Assembly (NCBI RefSeq): GCF_025698545.1
Contig: NC_068576.1
Location: forward strand, 2,157,928 to 2,221,927
Direction: 5' to 3'
Length of the DNA stretch: 64,000 nucleotides
Source of the DNA: Gossypium raimondii
Taxonomy: Eukaryota > Streptophyta > Magnoliopsida > Malvales > Malvaceae
The position numbers and the translations under genes are program-made. Below the pieces are notes generated by a model that had not been told where the DNA came from, did not search any database, and worked only from the letters and a program-made list of their open reading frames with translations. Shown here piece by piece: positions 36,809-48,377 of the stretch (position 1 is its first letter; the number at the start of each line of letters is the position of its first letter).

Positions 36809-36947
36809 GGGTGAGTTTGGATGGGTGATTGGGTGCGGTGCGGTGCGTTTAGCTTACTTTTTGTCTCACGCTATAGTATCTAATCTCACCGCCACCGCTA
36901 TTTTTACACTAACCGCAGGTAAACGCACCGCCCATCCAAACTCACCC
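36809..36947. mobile_element. Tourist-like MITE (PIF/Harbinger), 139 bp
   Basis: Ends GGGTGAGTTTGGATGGG and, reversed, the identical GGGTGAGTTTGGATGGG, flanked by TAA at 36806-36808 and 36948-36950. The three-base TAA/TTA duplication is typical of PIF/Harbinger elements. The core is shared, in the opposite orientation, with the element at 57849-57998. There is no coding sequence. It lies about 0.5 kb downstream of the mTERF stop. Confidence 0.88.
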
Positions 36948-37142
36948 TAAGTATTCCACATTTGTGCATATAAAAAATTAGGGTATTAAATAGTGCATAA
37001 ACCTGGCAATTTAATCATGTCGATACATTTGACCCGGCAAAATTTAATGTTATAAAGGTGTAAGACATTCATTTTCTTTTTAATGATTACAATTTTATAA
37101 GCAAAAGGCACAAAACGAACGGCAATAATCTAATAAAATTTA

Positions 37143-37518
37143 GGTAAAAATATCATAAAAACTTTTATATTAGAGGTCGAGTTGCATTTTATTCTCTATA
37201 CTAAAAAATGAATAAATTAGTTTCTATACGTTAAATCAAATAGCAAACTAAATTTTTTTTTAAAATTCGTCTATTTTTACTATTAAAAACTTGTCACTAT
37301 ATGTCAACATAAGGTGTACATGACATGCCATGTGTCAGTATCCAGTTATTTCATCAACCATGTAAATTTTTAACAGTAAATATTGATAAATTTTTAACAG
37401 AAATGATTTGTTTAGTTTTTGGCCTAATGTACAGAGACTAATTTGCTCATTTTATTAAGTAAATGAGACAAAATGCGATCCGACTCCTAATACAAGATCT
37501 CAATATACCTTTACCTGC
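37143..37518. mobile_element. Foldback MITE
   Basis: The left arm (GGTAAAAATATCATAAAAAC.., then GAGTTGCATTTTATTCTC and AAATGAATAAATTAGT) matches the reverse complement of the right arm (GGTAAAGGTATATTGAGATC.., GATCGCATTTTGTCTC, AAATGAGCAAATTAGT) over about 100 bp or more. There is no coding sequence, and no target duplication could be fixed. The class is probably MULE-like by arm length only. Confidence 0.6.
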
Positions 37519-39065
37519 GAAGGATGGATGGATATTAATCGATAAATTGAAAATTAAAATCAAACATCTCCTACTTATTAAGGCTATTTTACCAATCATA
37601 TCCTAAGTTATGGATCGAAGAAAATGTGTATTTGATACTAAAAAACTAGAAAACCTTCAAAATACTCCATCTTGAATGTGAAAAGAAATCCCCACGTTTC
37701 AGTATAATTCCTTTTTTTTTCTTTTAATTTGAAAAGTTGTAATTTAGCACACTTAGGATTAATTTTAACCTAAAGAATTTTCATTAATTAGAATAATAAA
37801 GCACATTTTCATGAAATCGCTCATGCAATCATATTCATACGTATCATTTACGTAATATTTCCATTTTCTATGATTCTTCAGCAAGAAAGAGAAGACTCGA
37901 TGAAGTATATGTTTACAATATCATAAATTGTCAAAAACATGTAGATGTGGTAATGTTTTCATCGAGTTGTGGACGTATATGTGTGTGCTTGTGCCAATGA
38001 AAATATGAAATACGAGCTATGTCATCAAAACCAGGGGAAGCCTTATTGTCTGTTCTTCATCAAAGTTGAAAGTTTTGAACAGGGTAATATGAACAGTCAT
38101 TATCATCAGAAATAATAAAGAAAACTGTTAGATATTAACCGTAGGAAAAATCAAGATTGAAGCAAAATAAGCTATTAAACAACATAGTTGACAACGACAA
38201 GTTTGGTAAGGCAATCTAGTAACCTTTTTTAACTAATGTGTGTTGATAGGACTCAGAGGTGAGTGTCAGAAAAGGATGTCGAATATGGGCACTCAAGGAA
38301 ACATAAAAAGATCTATCAAAGGATGTTAAAAGTTGAAACATGCACCATAACAATCTGTAAACCATGAATTGTCAAGATGCCCATACACTGTTTTCTTCTA
38401 ACACATGACATTGCTCCATATTGCCACAAGTCTTAATTTTTGTTGATGTACCGGAGTCTAAAATCCATATTTGACGTGTATCCGGACATGAGTATGGGGA
38501 TAATCCTCTAAAGACCGGATATATAGAAAACCTTTTTTTCAAAAAATAAAAGTAAAAGAACATACCAATGCAAAACGCGCACCGCACACCCCATCCACGC
38601 CTCAACCAAGTCCAAGCAATAAAGACAACACTCAATCAATAATAGTAACATTATATACTAGGAACAAAGACAAACGAAATACAGAATCTCATTTCACTTT
38701 ACTAAACGTCTAATGATACTTTGTGCAAAAACAAATGAATTTATTGAACTCGTGATGATAAAAAAGTACATAGTATTGAGAAGGGATGCTTCCCAGTAAC
38801 CAATATCCTGGCAGAGTTGCAGTATGATTTACATCATTAAATAGATTTGTAGCAGTAAAACAAAAGATGCCATAGAATTCTACAACATAACCACTCATAT
38901 ACCAACGGATTATTATCACTCCGCCAGCAACTTTAAACACTTACGATATGTCTATTCAATGTAAATAAGGAAATGAACATTAGAATTGAATCATAGAACT
39001 AACATGGGTCAGCATTCAAAACCACTTGTTGGAGTTGTAGTGTATAGAAGAAGAGCAAACAATAC
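37519..39065. other. Intergenic DNA, MED32 3' side
   Basis: AT-rich. Open frames on the minus strand at 38372-38635 and 38710-38940 have no recognisable domain and probably lie in or beyond the MED32 3' untranslated region. Nothing else seen. Confidence 0.45.
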
Positions 39066-39503
39066 CTACTGAGCAGCATCTTCAGGGAATCTAGCATCGA
39101 AAGGGGCCGAAGGGTGGGCATGAGTCGCTGCACCACCAGCATTTCCCGAACCATGCTGCAGCTCAATCACAAGCCACCGTACAGCTTTACTCATCTGCTC
39201 CAAACGAACGGCACTGATGGGAGGAAGGCCGGTTGAGTGCTGCCCCGACTTCCCAGCCATATAGCCAGTGGCTTCATCGACAAGGCACTCGGATCCAATC
39301 CTTTGTTTGATGGACTCGACGAACTCCTCAGCTTGATCACAAGCCACTCTGAATAATTCCCATTTCTGCTTGAAGTTCTCCAAGGCAGCATCGGTGGCTG
39401 CCGTCTTTTGGGCAGCTGAAGATTCCTTAGTTTCGAGAACATGAGCTGCCGCACCAACAAATTCTTGGTAGGCGCTGTTTAAGGAATCTACTATGTTGTC
39501 CAT
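39066..39503 (-). CDS. MED32: Mediator complex subunit 32 (MED32), complete
   Basis: Plant-specific tail subunit of Mediator, linking transcription factors to RNA polymerase II in the nucleus. A single coding exon of 145 aa, the normal size. It begins MDNIVDSLNSAYQEFV, then the family core ALENFKQKWELFRVACDQAE, EFVESIKQRIGSECLVDEAT, LPPISAVRLEQMSKAVRWLV, IELQHGSG, and ends SAPFDARFPEDAAQ. The first half is predicted helical and a Gly/Ala/His-rich linker precedes the conserved C-terminus. The start is the only ATG that yields the family N-terminus. A leader intron is plausible on the minus strand: TTTCCAG|GTATCC donor near 39660 and TTCAAG acceptor near 39548. Nothing abnormal. Confidence 0.95.
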   Translation of the reverse strand: MDNIVDSLNSAYQEFVGAAAHVLETKESSAAQKTAATDAALENFKQKWELFRVACDQAEEFVESIKQRIGSECLVDEATGYMAGKSGQHSTGLPPISAVRLEQMSKAVRWLVIELQHGSGNAGGAATHAHPSAPFDARFPEDAAQ

Positions 39504-42500
39504 TACTCTTCAATTCCTTGTAACTATCAATTCAATAACAAAAACCTTGAATTAATTTCCATATCTAGATTATACGAACATACCAAAATTACAAGTGTAG
39601 GGTAAAGAAATCAAATAATCCCGAAATAGAACCAAATAATTAGCAATTAATGGGATACCTGGAAATTCAATTGTCGTTGATTGAGAATCCTAAAAAGAAA
39701 ACCAGAAAAAAGGAACGAGATTTTACTACAGCCGCCGAATGCGGAAGAGAAACTGCCGTAAAATTGGGGAATCACAGTGGGCTTTTGTTCGGAATTCGGA
39801 TACTAGATCATTAAGTCATTTGCTTCGCTTATTTTTGGGCTGATACATCTATGTATAAATAAAAGATTTCGCTTATTTTGGGCTGTATAAATAAAATATT
39901 TAAATATGTATTAAATGTAGTGTATTTAATAAAAATATTTTCAATAATACTTATTATCAGCAATTTTTTTATTTGATTATCTAAATACATTTGAAAAATA
40001 ATTTGCGTTACATTTTAAAAATATTTAAAAATATTTTAATATTAAAAATTGATTTAATGAAAAATACATTTTAAAAATATTTATTTTTAGAAAAAGTAAA
40101 TTAAAGTCGTGACTAGTGTTCAAATTCGGTTAAAATTGAATTAACTGATCGAACTAATCTAATTCATTTAATCGTTCGGTTAACCGATCTAGTTCATTCA
40201 GAGGTCGATTAAATATTTTTTGGAATTTTAGTTAAGGGTTAATTTGATTCGAAATCGAGTAATTCACCGAATTAACTGAACTTAATAAATAATATTATAT
40301 ATTATATGTATTAGGCTATTAGCCCACTGTTTACCCACGCCCCAACCACCGGCCCACCCCAGCACTCCTACCCAGCCAATATACATTTAATAAATCTAAC
40401 CCAATCCTAAAAACTAAAATTAATTTAATAAAAAATCCTAAAAACAAAAAAAAATCAAAAATCTCTAACCCTATTTTGATTTCTGGTATCCCAAAATTGA
40501 AAATCCTTTGAAATCTCCCAAAATCCATATTGTCGATAGCCCAACATCGACAACACACTCACCACCAATCACCACCATCCGACATGCACGTAATCCTCCA
40601 AGAAGATCTCTTATGAAATCCCTAAACAAGTAACCATAAATCCTTAATCCCTAATCTCATCTCCCCAAATTAAAAATCATCTGAAATCTCCCAAATTCCC
40701 TATTACCGACAACCACCAGTCACCATTGTTCGGTGTCCACCAGGTCACTATCATCGTATTAATATTGACTTTGATATCTCCTTTGTATTTATTCCCATCT
40801 ATTTTTGCTAGTTCTTTCTAGAAAGTATAGAGAAATCGATAGTTATGTTCATAAATTTGATATTTCCTCTATTTTTCTCTCTGTTTCTCTTATCAAGTGT
40901 ATTGTGGTTGTGCTCTGCTTTTGTTTTTCGGGAAAAAGCTCATCTTTTTTTTTTTCATTTTTGTTAAACAAGTATTCTTGATCCCAGTGAAAAACCCAAA
41001 ACCAACAAATCTTTTACCCAGAGATTATGGGTTTCTGTTGAAATAAATAAAAAGAAAAAACTTTGAAAATGTATGAATATCTTATTAAGTGGATGTCTAT
41101 CATGATCAAGAAAAAGTTTTAATGTATTTTAAATTATAATAGTTATTAGAATTAGATCTCTACTTCTTTTTAACATGAATGATAAAAAATTTATGATCTT
41201 CTAAAATTTTATTTATTCATATAAAATGAATAGGTATAAATAAAACATATATTAAACATAACAAATAATAAATTTATGTTACTAATAAATTATTGTGGTT
41301 AGATAATATATTTTTATATATCATACCACAACAAAATACAAATTATTATAATGTCAAATTAAAATAACTTTACAACTATAAAAGTTTAAACATAAACATT
41401 TTCTAACATCCACCTCTTATGACACAATTTCATCTCAAATTTTACAATGATATGAAATTATACCGAGAAGCTAAATATCCTAAAGTTCATGACAAGTAAG
41501 TACTTTTACTCACATTCCGCAATAATCATATATCTTAATCAAAATCAAAATTAAACCAATCAATTCTATTAAAATGAAAAAAATATCTTTACATAAAAAT
41601 CACAATAACTAAATGTGTGAAGGGTTTTATAAATCCATTGAGATACGGATAGTGAATTATACAAATTGAACTTTTTAATAGAAATCAAATCAAATTTCAA
41701 AAGAAGTTGATTAGATTGACTTATGTTACCATGGATGAGAAGTAGTGATTATAAACATCCTTTGTAATGAAGAAAAGATATCATCCCCAAGCAAATATCA
41801 AAAGTAATTAAACTTTGAGAGTGAATCTTACTTCTCGATTTCATATAGATAACGATATCAAATCTTTCACTATCCTTAAGAACAAAAAGTAAAATAAGTT
41901 AATCAAAACAATGATATCGTATAATGAAAGGAGAATGAAAAATAATAATCGATATTAAACATTAAATAAAAGAAACTTCCTGTAAAAACTTTACATCTTG
42001 CTGTCAAAGATATTGAAAATCATGGAGGATAAATTTGATCGTCAATAAAAGGAACTATCACTTTGAGCAAGATTATGCCGATAACATGTTATAAAATACT
42101 TCAATGCCAAGACTTAGTGAAAAACTTCATATTTTTATTTCACTTTTGCAAAAATACTTCAATTGCACCCTTATTGGCTTTATACCTTTAGATATTTGGA
42201 CTACTGGTCCAAAAACTCCACGAATTTAATTGTACTTGAGTTGCGTCTTTTTATTTTAATCAGTTTATTCTATATCTATATTTCTCAATAAATTTATTCA
42301 GGATCCTCCTTTTATTTCATTATTTCAATAATAATATTGCATGCAAAATCATTGCCGACCACTTTTATTATTCGGTTCCACATTTTCTTAAATCGACATA
42401 ACTTATCGAGATATCTTATTTTCATTATTTTAAAATAATATTACGAATCTCTTCGAAGTTTTACTTATTAGTTATGTTTTGAGTATCTTCCGGAGCACTC

Positions 42501-42879
42501 ACTTCCACTATATGATCATCTAGAAGAATTTTTATCTTTGGAATCGATCAATCAATTATTTATTATAACTAATTGTCCTCATGGGACTTTGATTCAAATT
42601 AAAATATTAGATGGTACATAACAATTGGTTATTCTTATTAAGTTCAGTAAATACATCTAACAGTTAACTTGTAATAAGTTATCCTTGTTGAACTTCGGTT
42701 CAAATTACTCTCCCTTAACTCATTCCAAATTATTATTTCTCTCCCTAATGTAAAGAAAACTTTCAAATCAAAATCATAATCACAAATCATATTATAATTG
42801 AATCTTGAATACATTCAAAACATTTAATAATATAAAGAAACTTGTAATTAACATATATTCCCAACTTTCTTTGAGGATT
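39504..42879. other. MED32 upstream region and repeat-rich DNA
   Basis: 39504-39800 is the MED32 leader and promoter. 40080-40320 has palindromic GGTTAACCG and ACCGAATTAACTGAA-type repeats of a decayed MITE. 40460-40760 contains two copies, about 180 bp apart, of a block with CTGAAATCTCCCAAA (TTGAAATCTCCCAAA in the first) followed by ATTGTCGATAGC / ATTACCGACAAC. From about 41000 the DNA is AT-rich and probably continues the copia element identified at 42880-43390. No host gene seen. Confidence 0.45.
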
Positions 42880-43390
42880 CACTTATCTTTGTGCGTTGTT
42901 GTGGAGCAATTGGAATATATACGCACATAAAAATTTAAAGATGAGAAATATTTAACTCTTGACCAAAAACCAATTGTAATGGGGAGTATTTATAACTTAT
43001 TGGTTTGATACGTACAACACATAAAACAACATAATCTCATGTTGAAATAGGAAGTTTAGTTCTCATAAGTAATGGTTTAGACATTAATCGATGTGTTTAA
43101 TCAATAATTTCTCTAAACTATTATGCATAAACTTTTACAAAAGTTTTCAAACTCAATCAATAAAAGATTGAGATATAAACTCATCAAGATTAGCAAGATG
43201 AATTGTCTTAATTACATTATCTAAAATTAATTATTTAAACAAGCAAAATTGCAAACAACATGCTGCAAATTAATAATACATATGTGATTATTTTGTAGAT
43301 GCATCTACCAAAATCATATAATATCAAAATCATCCACATGGTGGATGAATCGGCCCATATTCGTTTCAGAAATGCAAGACATTAAATCTC
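42880..43390 (-). pseudogene. Ty1/copia integrase relic, minus strand
   Basis: On the minus strand, across stops: EYGPIHPPCG, then YYMILVDASTK, then IKTIHLANLDEFISQSF, then blocks like LLMRTKL, YNWFLV and RKLGIYV. This order is that of the integrase core and downstream region of a plant copia polyprotein. The first Asp of the DDE triad (VDAS) is visible; in the second motif Asp has changed (HLAN). It is heavily mutated. It lies directly upstream of the surviving 3' part of the pseudouridine-kinase pseudogene, so it may mark where that gene lost its 5' half. Confidence 0.75.
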
Positions 43391-44887
43391 AACTTTAGCT
43401 AGTGAGTTTCTAACAATCAATTTTTATTGAGAACAAACAACATATGAGAATTCTTTTAAATTAAAGAATATTCTAGTTTTTTAATGAATGTCCATATGAA
43501 TTCTTAATTAATTTTCGCAGCATATATGACCCAGGATGGTCTAACTGGTCACGCCAAGTAGTAAATGCATTTGTATCAGTAAACTTTTATTTTACTTTAA
43601 CATGTGTTTCAATTGTACTAAATTGAAACAAATTAATAATTTTACTATCATTACTTTTACTTTGCATCCACCTATAAGTGCTATTGTGACATTTACTACA
43701 AGGGTTTTCAAGCAAGCATTACGCAGCACCAAGATGTTAAGACTCTCATAGTATGTCATATACTTGATGCTACTAGAGAGGTGGTGGCTAGTGTTACTAG
43801 CATAGAAGCAATTGTAAGTAGGGTTTGAACAAGTTGTTTGTTTTATATATCACTAAAAGTAGGAACTTATATAAGTTTTAAAAGTAGGAACTTATATAAG
43901 TTTTAAGAACTATACTTAATTCTGTACTTCTTTTCACTCATTGTTTTGACTTAATACAAGAAATGTTTCTTACACTTGAGTGGATTCAACAATTCAAGAA
44001 CACAATACATTTTGCTCTTTTATTGATGGTTGATGCAAATTTGAGTCCTCCTGCTTTAGAAGTTTCTTGCCAACGTACTTTTAAAACATCACTTTAGATT
44101 TGTTTCTCCGCAGTAGCAACAAAGTCAAATGTCCCAGTGGGGTTTGAACCTGTATCGATTGCAAAATCTAAAATAATTGCTCCGATTGTAAAGTATGTGA
44201 GTGCTCTTTCTTGTTGCAGTTTTATACTAATCCGTGATCTTATTTGTAAGTTACAGTTGAGTGATTTCCTTACAGTTATCTCTCTCTTGCTATCTTTTGG
44301 TTACTAATCAAGAGGTTTTCTGCAGATTACTTTTGCTTCACCTAATGAAGAAAATTAATCGCTATGGAAAATGCTTTATTTTCTCAAAATTTATTTTGTC
44401 CAATTAAAAGGAATAATTGTTCAACGGATGCTTTGTTCCAAATGTTAAAACCAACAATCTGGCTTTTGTTTGAGAAGGGTGTAAAAATTCTTGTTTTGAC
44501 TATTGGTTCAAATGGTGTACTTTTATGCACTAAAGGGGAATTAATCTCTTAGAGGATTTGTTTGGAAAAGACATAACAACATGGATTTAGTCAACAGTTA
44601 TTTGAAAATATGACATCAAACTATCATTTAAATTTGTATTCTGATTTTAAAGTTCTTAATAGAAGCCCAAATTTCTTAGCTATGCATTTTCTTGCACTCC
44701 CTGCATCTGTTGTAAGGCTTACAGGAGCTGGTGATTGTCTAGTCGGTGGAATGCTTGCATCCCTTTCTACAGGTTTAGATATGATGCAGAGTGTAGCAAT
44801 TGGTATAGCTGCAGCTAAAGCCTCGGTTGAGGTGGACAGTAATGTACCTTCTCAGTTTAGTTTGCCAACAATTACAGGTACCTTTGA

Positions 44888-45192
44888 TTTTAGATCATTA
44901 TTGCTTTGGGTATTGTTTAAGCATTAGTTTGTAACTTAAATATTTATATGAATAACGTGGAAGCAAATTTCATTCCATTATGCATGTGATGTCATGATTG
45001 TATATTCATCTGCCAAACTCTTACAACCTCAATCTAAGTTGTAATGTCCGAAGAAGGGGTATGGAGTTTTGGTAAACATTTAAAGTTAGAGCTATATGTG
45101 CTTGCCTCTTTTATTGTTATACCAAAAAATTATCTAAAAAATTGTGACTTGAGCTTTATACACCATATTTGTAGAATAAATAACAATGCAAC
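44888..45192 (+). repeat. Direct repeat, copy 1 (pfkB last intron, exon and 3' flank)
   Basis: About 300 bp from TTTAGATCAT to GCAACCTTATATTT, roughly 85-90 percent like 47644-47955 by eye. It includes the last intron, the terminal exon and some 3' flank of the kinase pseudogene. This copy is the more decayed in the exon: the D-A-S-I-V run of copy 2 is D-V-M-I-V here and the acceptor CAG is changed to CAT. Confidence 0.85.
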
Positions 45193-45907
45193 CTTATATT
45201 TTTTCAATCCACACAATGCCAATGATATAATATAATTAACTCTTTGATTGAACTATGAATTCCACTGTTGCTAGTAAAGTCATGCCATACACAAGTTATG
45301 TACCCAAAATACCGGCTATAGGCTTGGTCATCTTTAGAGCATAAGCATCCACTTATATCAAAGCACATGAGTTACATACACATGATCAGTGACTGACTCA
45401 GGATTTAGGTAAATCATGCCATGAACGTCACAAGTGAATTAATTCAAAAACGAATTCAGAATTAATTCATCTTTGGTCTAGTCTAATGTATCATTCTACC
45501 AATGAATACATCTATGTCTTTACTCATGGAGTCAACTTCTTCGGTAGCCAAGACTAGTCATCTTCCCAATTGAAATTGTAGACGACAAAATAATCCTTCT
45601 CAGTATTTGAATCAAATGCTCACTTTGATTCTTTTACAGGATTACAGACTCATTTAGATTATCTACTGAAGTAAGTTATCTTTCTCGCAATGTAAACGTT
45701 CTTTACAATGCTACTTATCTTCAGTTTGAACTTTAGAGAAATAATGAGCTAATATTTGCTTGTCACAATTTCACTATGCATACAAAATATAAAAGATATA
45801 AATACAAAAGACATAATAGTGAAATGTGAAATTAACTTTATTTATTTATTTATCGTTCAAATAAATAGAAAATAGTTACATGTTTAGTACAATATGGGCA
45901 CATTTTC
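45193..45907. mobile_element. Unclassified retroelement sequence between the repeat copies
   Basis: No coding sequence recognised. It precedes a copia polymerase fragment but does not resemble the LTR at 47205-47643. TTTATTTATTTATCG at about 45838 and a set of direct A/T-rich words suggest LTR material of another family. Confidence 0.35.
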
Positions 45908-46679
45908 CAATAGGGCTTTACACTAAGCCAATCTCACTACATTGAAAAAGTATTGGAAAAGTTCAAACACTTGAATATCAAGAATTTGAACACTCCATAC
46001 AATTTAAACTTCAAGTTAAGTGAGAATAATGGCAGGGCTATAGCGCAACTTAAGTATGCCAGTGCAATTGGAAGTCGATTGTATGCATTGTACTAGACCC
46101 GATATTGCATTTGTTATGTGCAAATTGTTGAGATTTACAAATTGTCTTAGTACCAATCATTGGAAAGGAATTTCTAGGATTTTTGGCTATCTTATGAAAA
46201 CAAAAAAATTTGAGATTATTCTATAATGATTATCCCACGGTACTAGAAGGTTACTCGGATGCAAGTTGAATTACAAGTCTAAGTGACAATAAGTCCACAT
46301 CAAGATGAACTTTTACGATCGAAGGTGGTGCCATTAGTTGGCTTCTAAGGAACAAACTTGTATCTCACATTCAACTATGGAGGTTGAATTTATAGCCTTG
46401 GTAGCTACTTGCAAGGAAGTGGAATGACTAAGAGATCTCTTGCTAGATATAAAGTTGTGGCCACAAAGTAGGCTTGTTATTTTCGTATATTATGATAGTG
46501 AATCCACCATGTCTCAAGTATACAATAAGGTGTACAATGGAAATTCTAGACATATAAGTTTCAGACATAAGCATGTGAGACAATTGATTAGAGACGGTAT
46601 GATAACTGTTACCTATGGTAAGTCAATTGACAATTTAGTGGATCCATTGACAAAAGGTTTGTCAAGGGATTTGGTTTAG
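45908..46679 (+). pseudogene. Ty1/copia reverse transcriptase C-terminus and RNase H
   Basis: On the plus strand: GLTLSQSHYIEKVLEKFKHL, then KYASAIGS, TRPDIAF-like sequence, YSDASWITSLSDNKSTS, EGGAISW, HSTMEVEFIALVATCKEVE, YYDSESTM, HISFRHKHVRQLI and VDPLTKGLSRDLV ending at TAG 46677-46679. This is the reverse transcriptase end plus RNase H of a copia element, with RNase H acidic residues in YSDAS and MEVEF still present. The last 79 codons (46440-46679) are open; upstream has several stops and frameshifts. It shares orientation with the LTR at 47205-47643, to which it belongs. Confidence 0.88.
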
Positions 46680-47204
46680 AGTACCACCACTAGGATGAGA
46701 TCAAAACCATTCTAATCGCGTCATTAATAATGGAAACCCTACCTTATTCTAGCCAAAAGTTAGTTTCGAGGTTCAAAGGGTAATAACAAGTTATCAAATG
46801 ACAATGTGAACTAAGAATAAGGATTTAGTGTTTATGTTTTAAGAGGATGAGTTTTACTCTTAATGGATGGACATTAATTGTCATGAAATCCACCTATATG
46901 GACATGAAGTGGTGCCGCTTCAACGAGATTTTATTTATGGTTTTCTCTCATACATGCTCATGAAACGGGATGAGCACATGGCCATAACGATGCTAAAGCA
47001 AATAAACTCTTATTCTAATACGTTATGGTTATGTGAAAATTTTTTTATATTAACTTTAAGTGTGATGGTTCAAGCGGCTAGCCATCATTCACTTTGTTGA
47101 TACTTTAAGAGCTTGTATTAAAGGAATGTTCAATCTGTGAACACCCTTCTTTATGTATAATCCTTGTATACTTATTTTGTGGCATTAGTCATCTAGTAGG
47201 GGAT
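46680..47204 (+). other. Copia 3' untranslated part with polypurine tract
   Basis: Sequence between the RNase H stop and the 3' LTR. It ends in the purine tract AGTAGGGGA (47196-47204), which would prime plus-strand synthesis. The open frame at 46867-47100 has no recognisable domain. Confidence 0.6.
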
Positions 47205-47643
47205 TGTTGGAAATTGTAGATTGCAAATTAATTATTCATGAGCACTATTAAAATTAAAAAGTGATAATTTATCATCCAATGGATACATTTCCATGGGAAA
47301 TGTTTCTTCTAAGAAGTATGTCTAACATGAAGGGTTGTGACTCTTCAAAATAGTATCCATTGAATGCATATATTTCTTCTAAGAGGGACCATGATGGTCA
47401 CAATGTACATTACAATCAATCCAATTTCAGAAATTAGAGTAAGAGTTAGAGAATTCATCGATTTTGCTAAACAAAGGAAATTCAAAAGCTTCGTTGTATC
47501 CCGGGAGGACCTTTGTCTTAACCCTATAGCAACTTTGTGCGGAGCAAATAGTTCTCTTTGGAAAGTGTCACCTACACCTCGAGGTCTACTGTTTAATTCC
47601 ATATAGTCTCCGAACATATCATCTCCATTTAATATCTCTAACA
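47205..47643 (+). mobile_element. Ty1/copia 3' LTR, about 439 bp
   Basis: Starts TGTTGGAAATTGTAGATTGC directly after the polypurine tract and ends CATTTAATATCTCTAACA, giving TG..CA termini. The next base begins repeat copy 2 of the kinase intron (TTTAGATCAT), so the right end of the insertion is precise. The matching 5' LTR is not found in the window. Confidence 0.78.
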
Positions 47644-47955
47644 TTTAGATCATCATTTCTTTGGGTATTGTTTAAGCATTAATCTGCAACTTAAATATTT
47701 ATATGAATAATGTTGAAGTAAATGTCATTCCATTATGCAGGTGATGCCAGTATTGTATATTCACCTGCCAAACTTTTGCGACGTCAATCTAAGTTATAAT
47801 GTCCAAAAGAAGGGGCATGGAGTTTTGGTAAACATCCAAAATTAGAGTTATATGTGCTTGCCTCTTTTACTGTTATACCAAAAAAAAAATAGAAATTGCG
47901 AATTAAGCTTTATACACCATATTTGTAGAATAGACAGCAATGCAACCTTATATTT
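47644..47955 (+). repeat. Direct repeat, copy 2 (pfkB last intron, exon and 3' flank)
   Basis: Partner of 44888-45192, starting at the first base after the LTR. It keeps a good acceptor (TTATGCAG at 47734-47741) and an open terminal exon. It ends just before the hAT-like element at 47967. Confidence 0.85.
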
Positions 47956-48161
47956 GGTTGGCATGACCAGGGATTTAAATAGCGGTCCGATATCGGAATA
48001 GCGGCCGCTATATAGCGATAGCGGCGCCGTCCGAAACCGCTATTGCTAAAAATAGCGGTGTGAAGCGGAGTCACACCGATAGCGGTGGATTGCGGCTGCA
48101 ATTTAACGGGTAACGGCCAATTACGGGAATAACAGGCCGCTATTTCCGTTATTTTTTGTTA

Positions 48162-48346
48162 CAGTGGTTAAAGCAGCATCGGATTGAAAAAGACCCCTTC
48201 TTTTGAGCAAGAGTGAGTAGTAGCTAAGATCTTGAGGTTTTCAACGTACTCGCTGTCCATGGTTGGGTCGATTCTGCCGGGGCCGGTGGAATTGTACAAT
48301 CGACGCGAAACAGCCGGGCAATAGGATATGCCGATTGTATGACCAC
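48162..48346 (-). pseudogene. Class III peroxidase fragment inside the hAT element
   Basis: After a preserved acceptor (TTTGTTTTCTAG) the minus strand reads GGHTIGISYCPAVSRRLYNS, then TGPGRIDPTMDSEYVENLK. The GGHTIG block contains the proximal haem-ligand His of secretory plant peroxidases, and RLYN..G..DP.MDSEY..NLK is the usual continuation. After NLK an internal deletion and frame change lead to SYYSLLLKRRGLFQSDAALT, which is the later peroxidase block. So this is one exon with a deletion that removes about 25-30 codons. It cannot make peroxidase. The source gene is not in the window. Confidence 0.85.
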
Positions 48347-48377
48347 CTAGAAAACAAATGAGAGCACTTTGAACAGC

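Larger units (their letters stand above)
43700..47798 (+). pseudogene. Pseudouridine kinase-like (pfkB) gene, 5'-truncated, interrupted by copia
   Basis: Blocks of a plant peroxisomal pseudouridine kinase (pfkB fold; phosphorylates pseudouridine in RNA turnover) occur in order: about 43707-43815 (QDVKTLIVCHILDATREVV, ASVTSIEAI), 43962-44090 (LEWIQQFKN, LLMVDANLSPPALEVSC), about 44120-44200 (KSNVPVGFEPVSIAKSK), 44327-44550 (ITFASPNEE, then IAMENALFSQN, MLKPTIWLLFEKGVKILVLT) and 44640-44878, with pfkB signature 2 (LTGAGDCLVGGMLASLSTG). The terminal exon occurs twice: decayed at 44985-45042, better kept at 47740-47798 (DASIVYSPAKLLRRQSKL). Both end in SKL, a peroxisomal targeting signal. The N-terminal exons with the first substrate-binding motif are absent, a -1 frameshift lies near 44355 and a stop follows at 44550. 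A copia remnant separates the exon copies. It is not functional as it stands. Confidence 0.82.
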
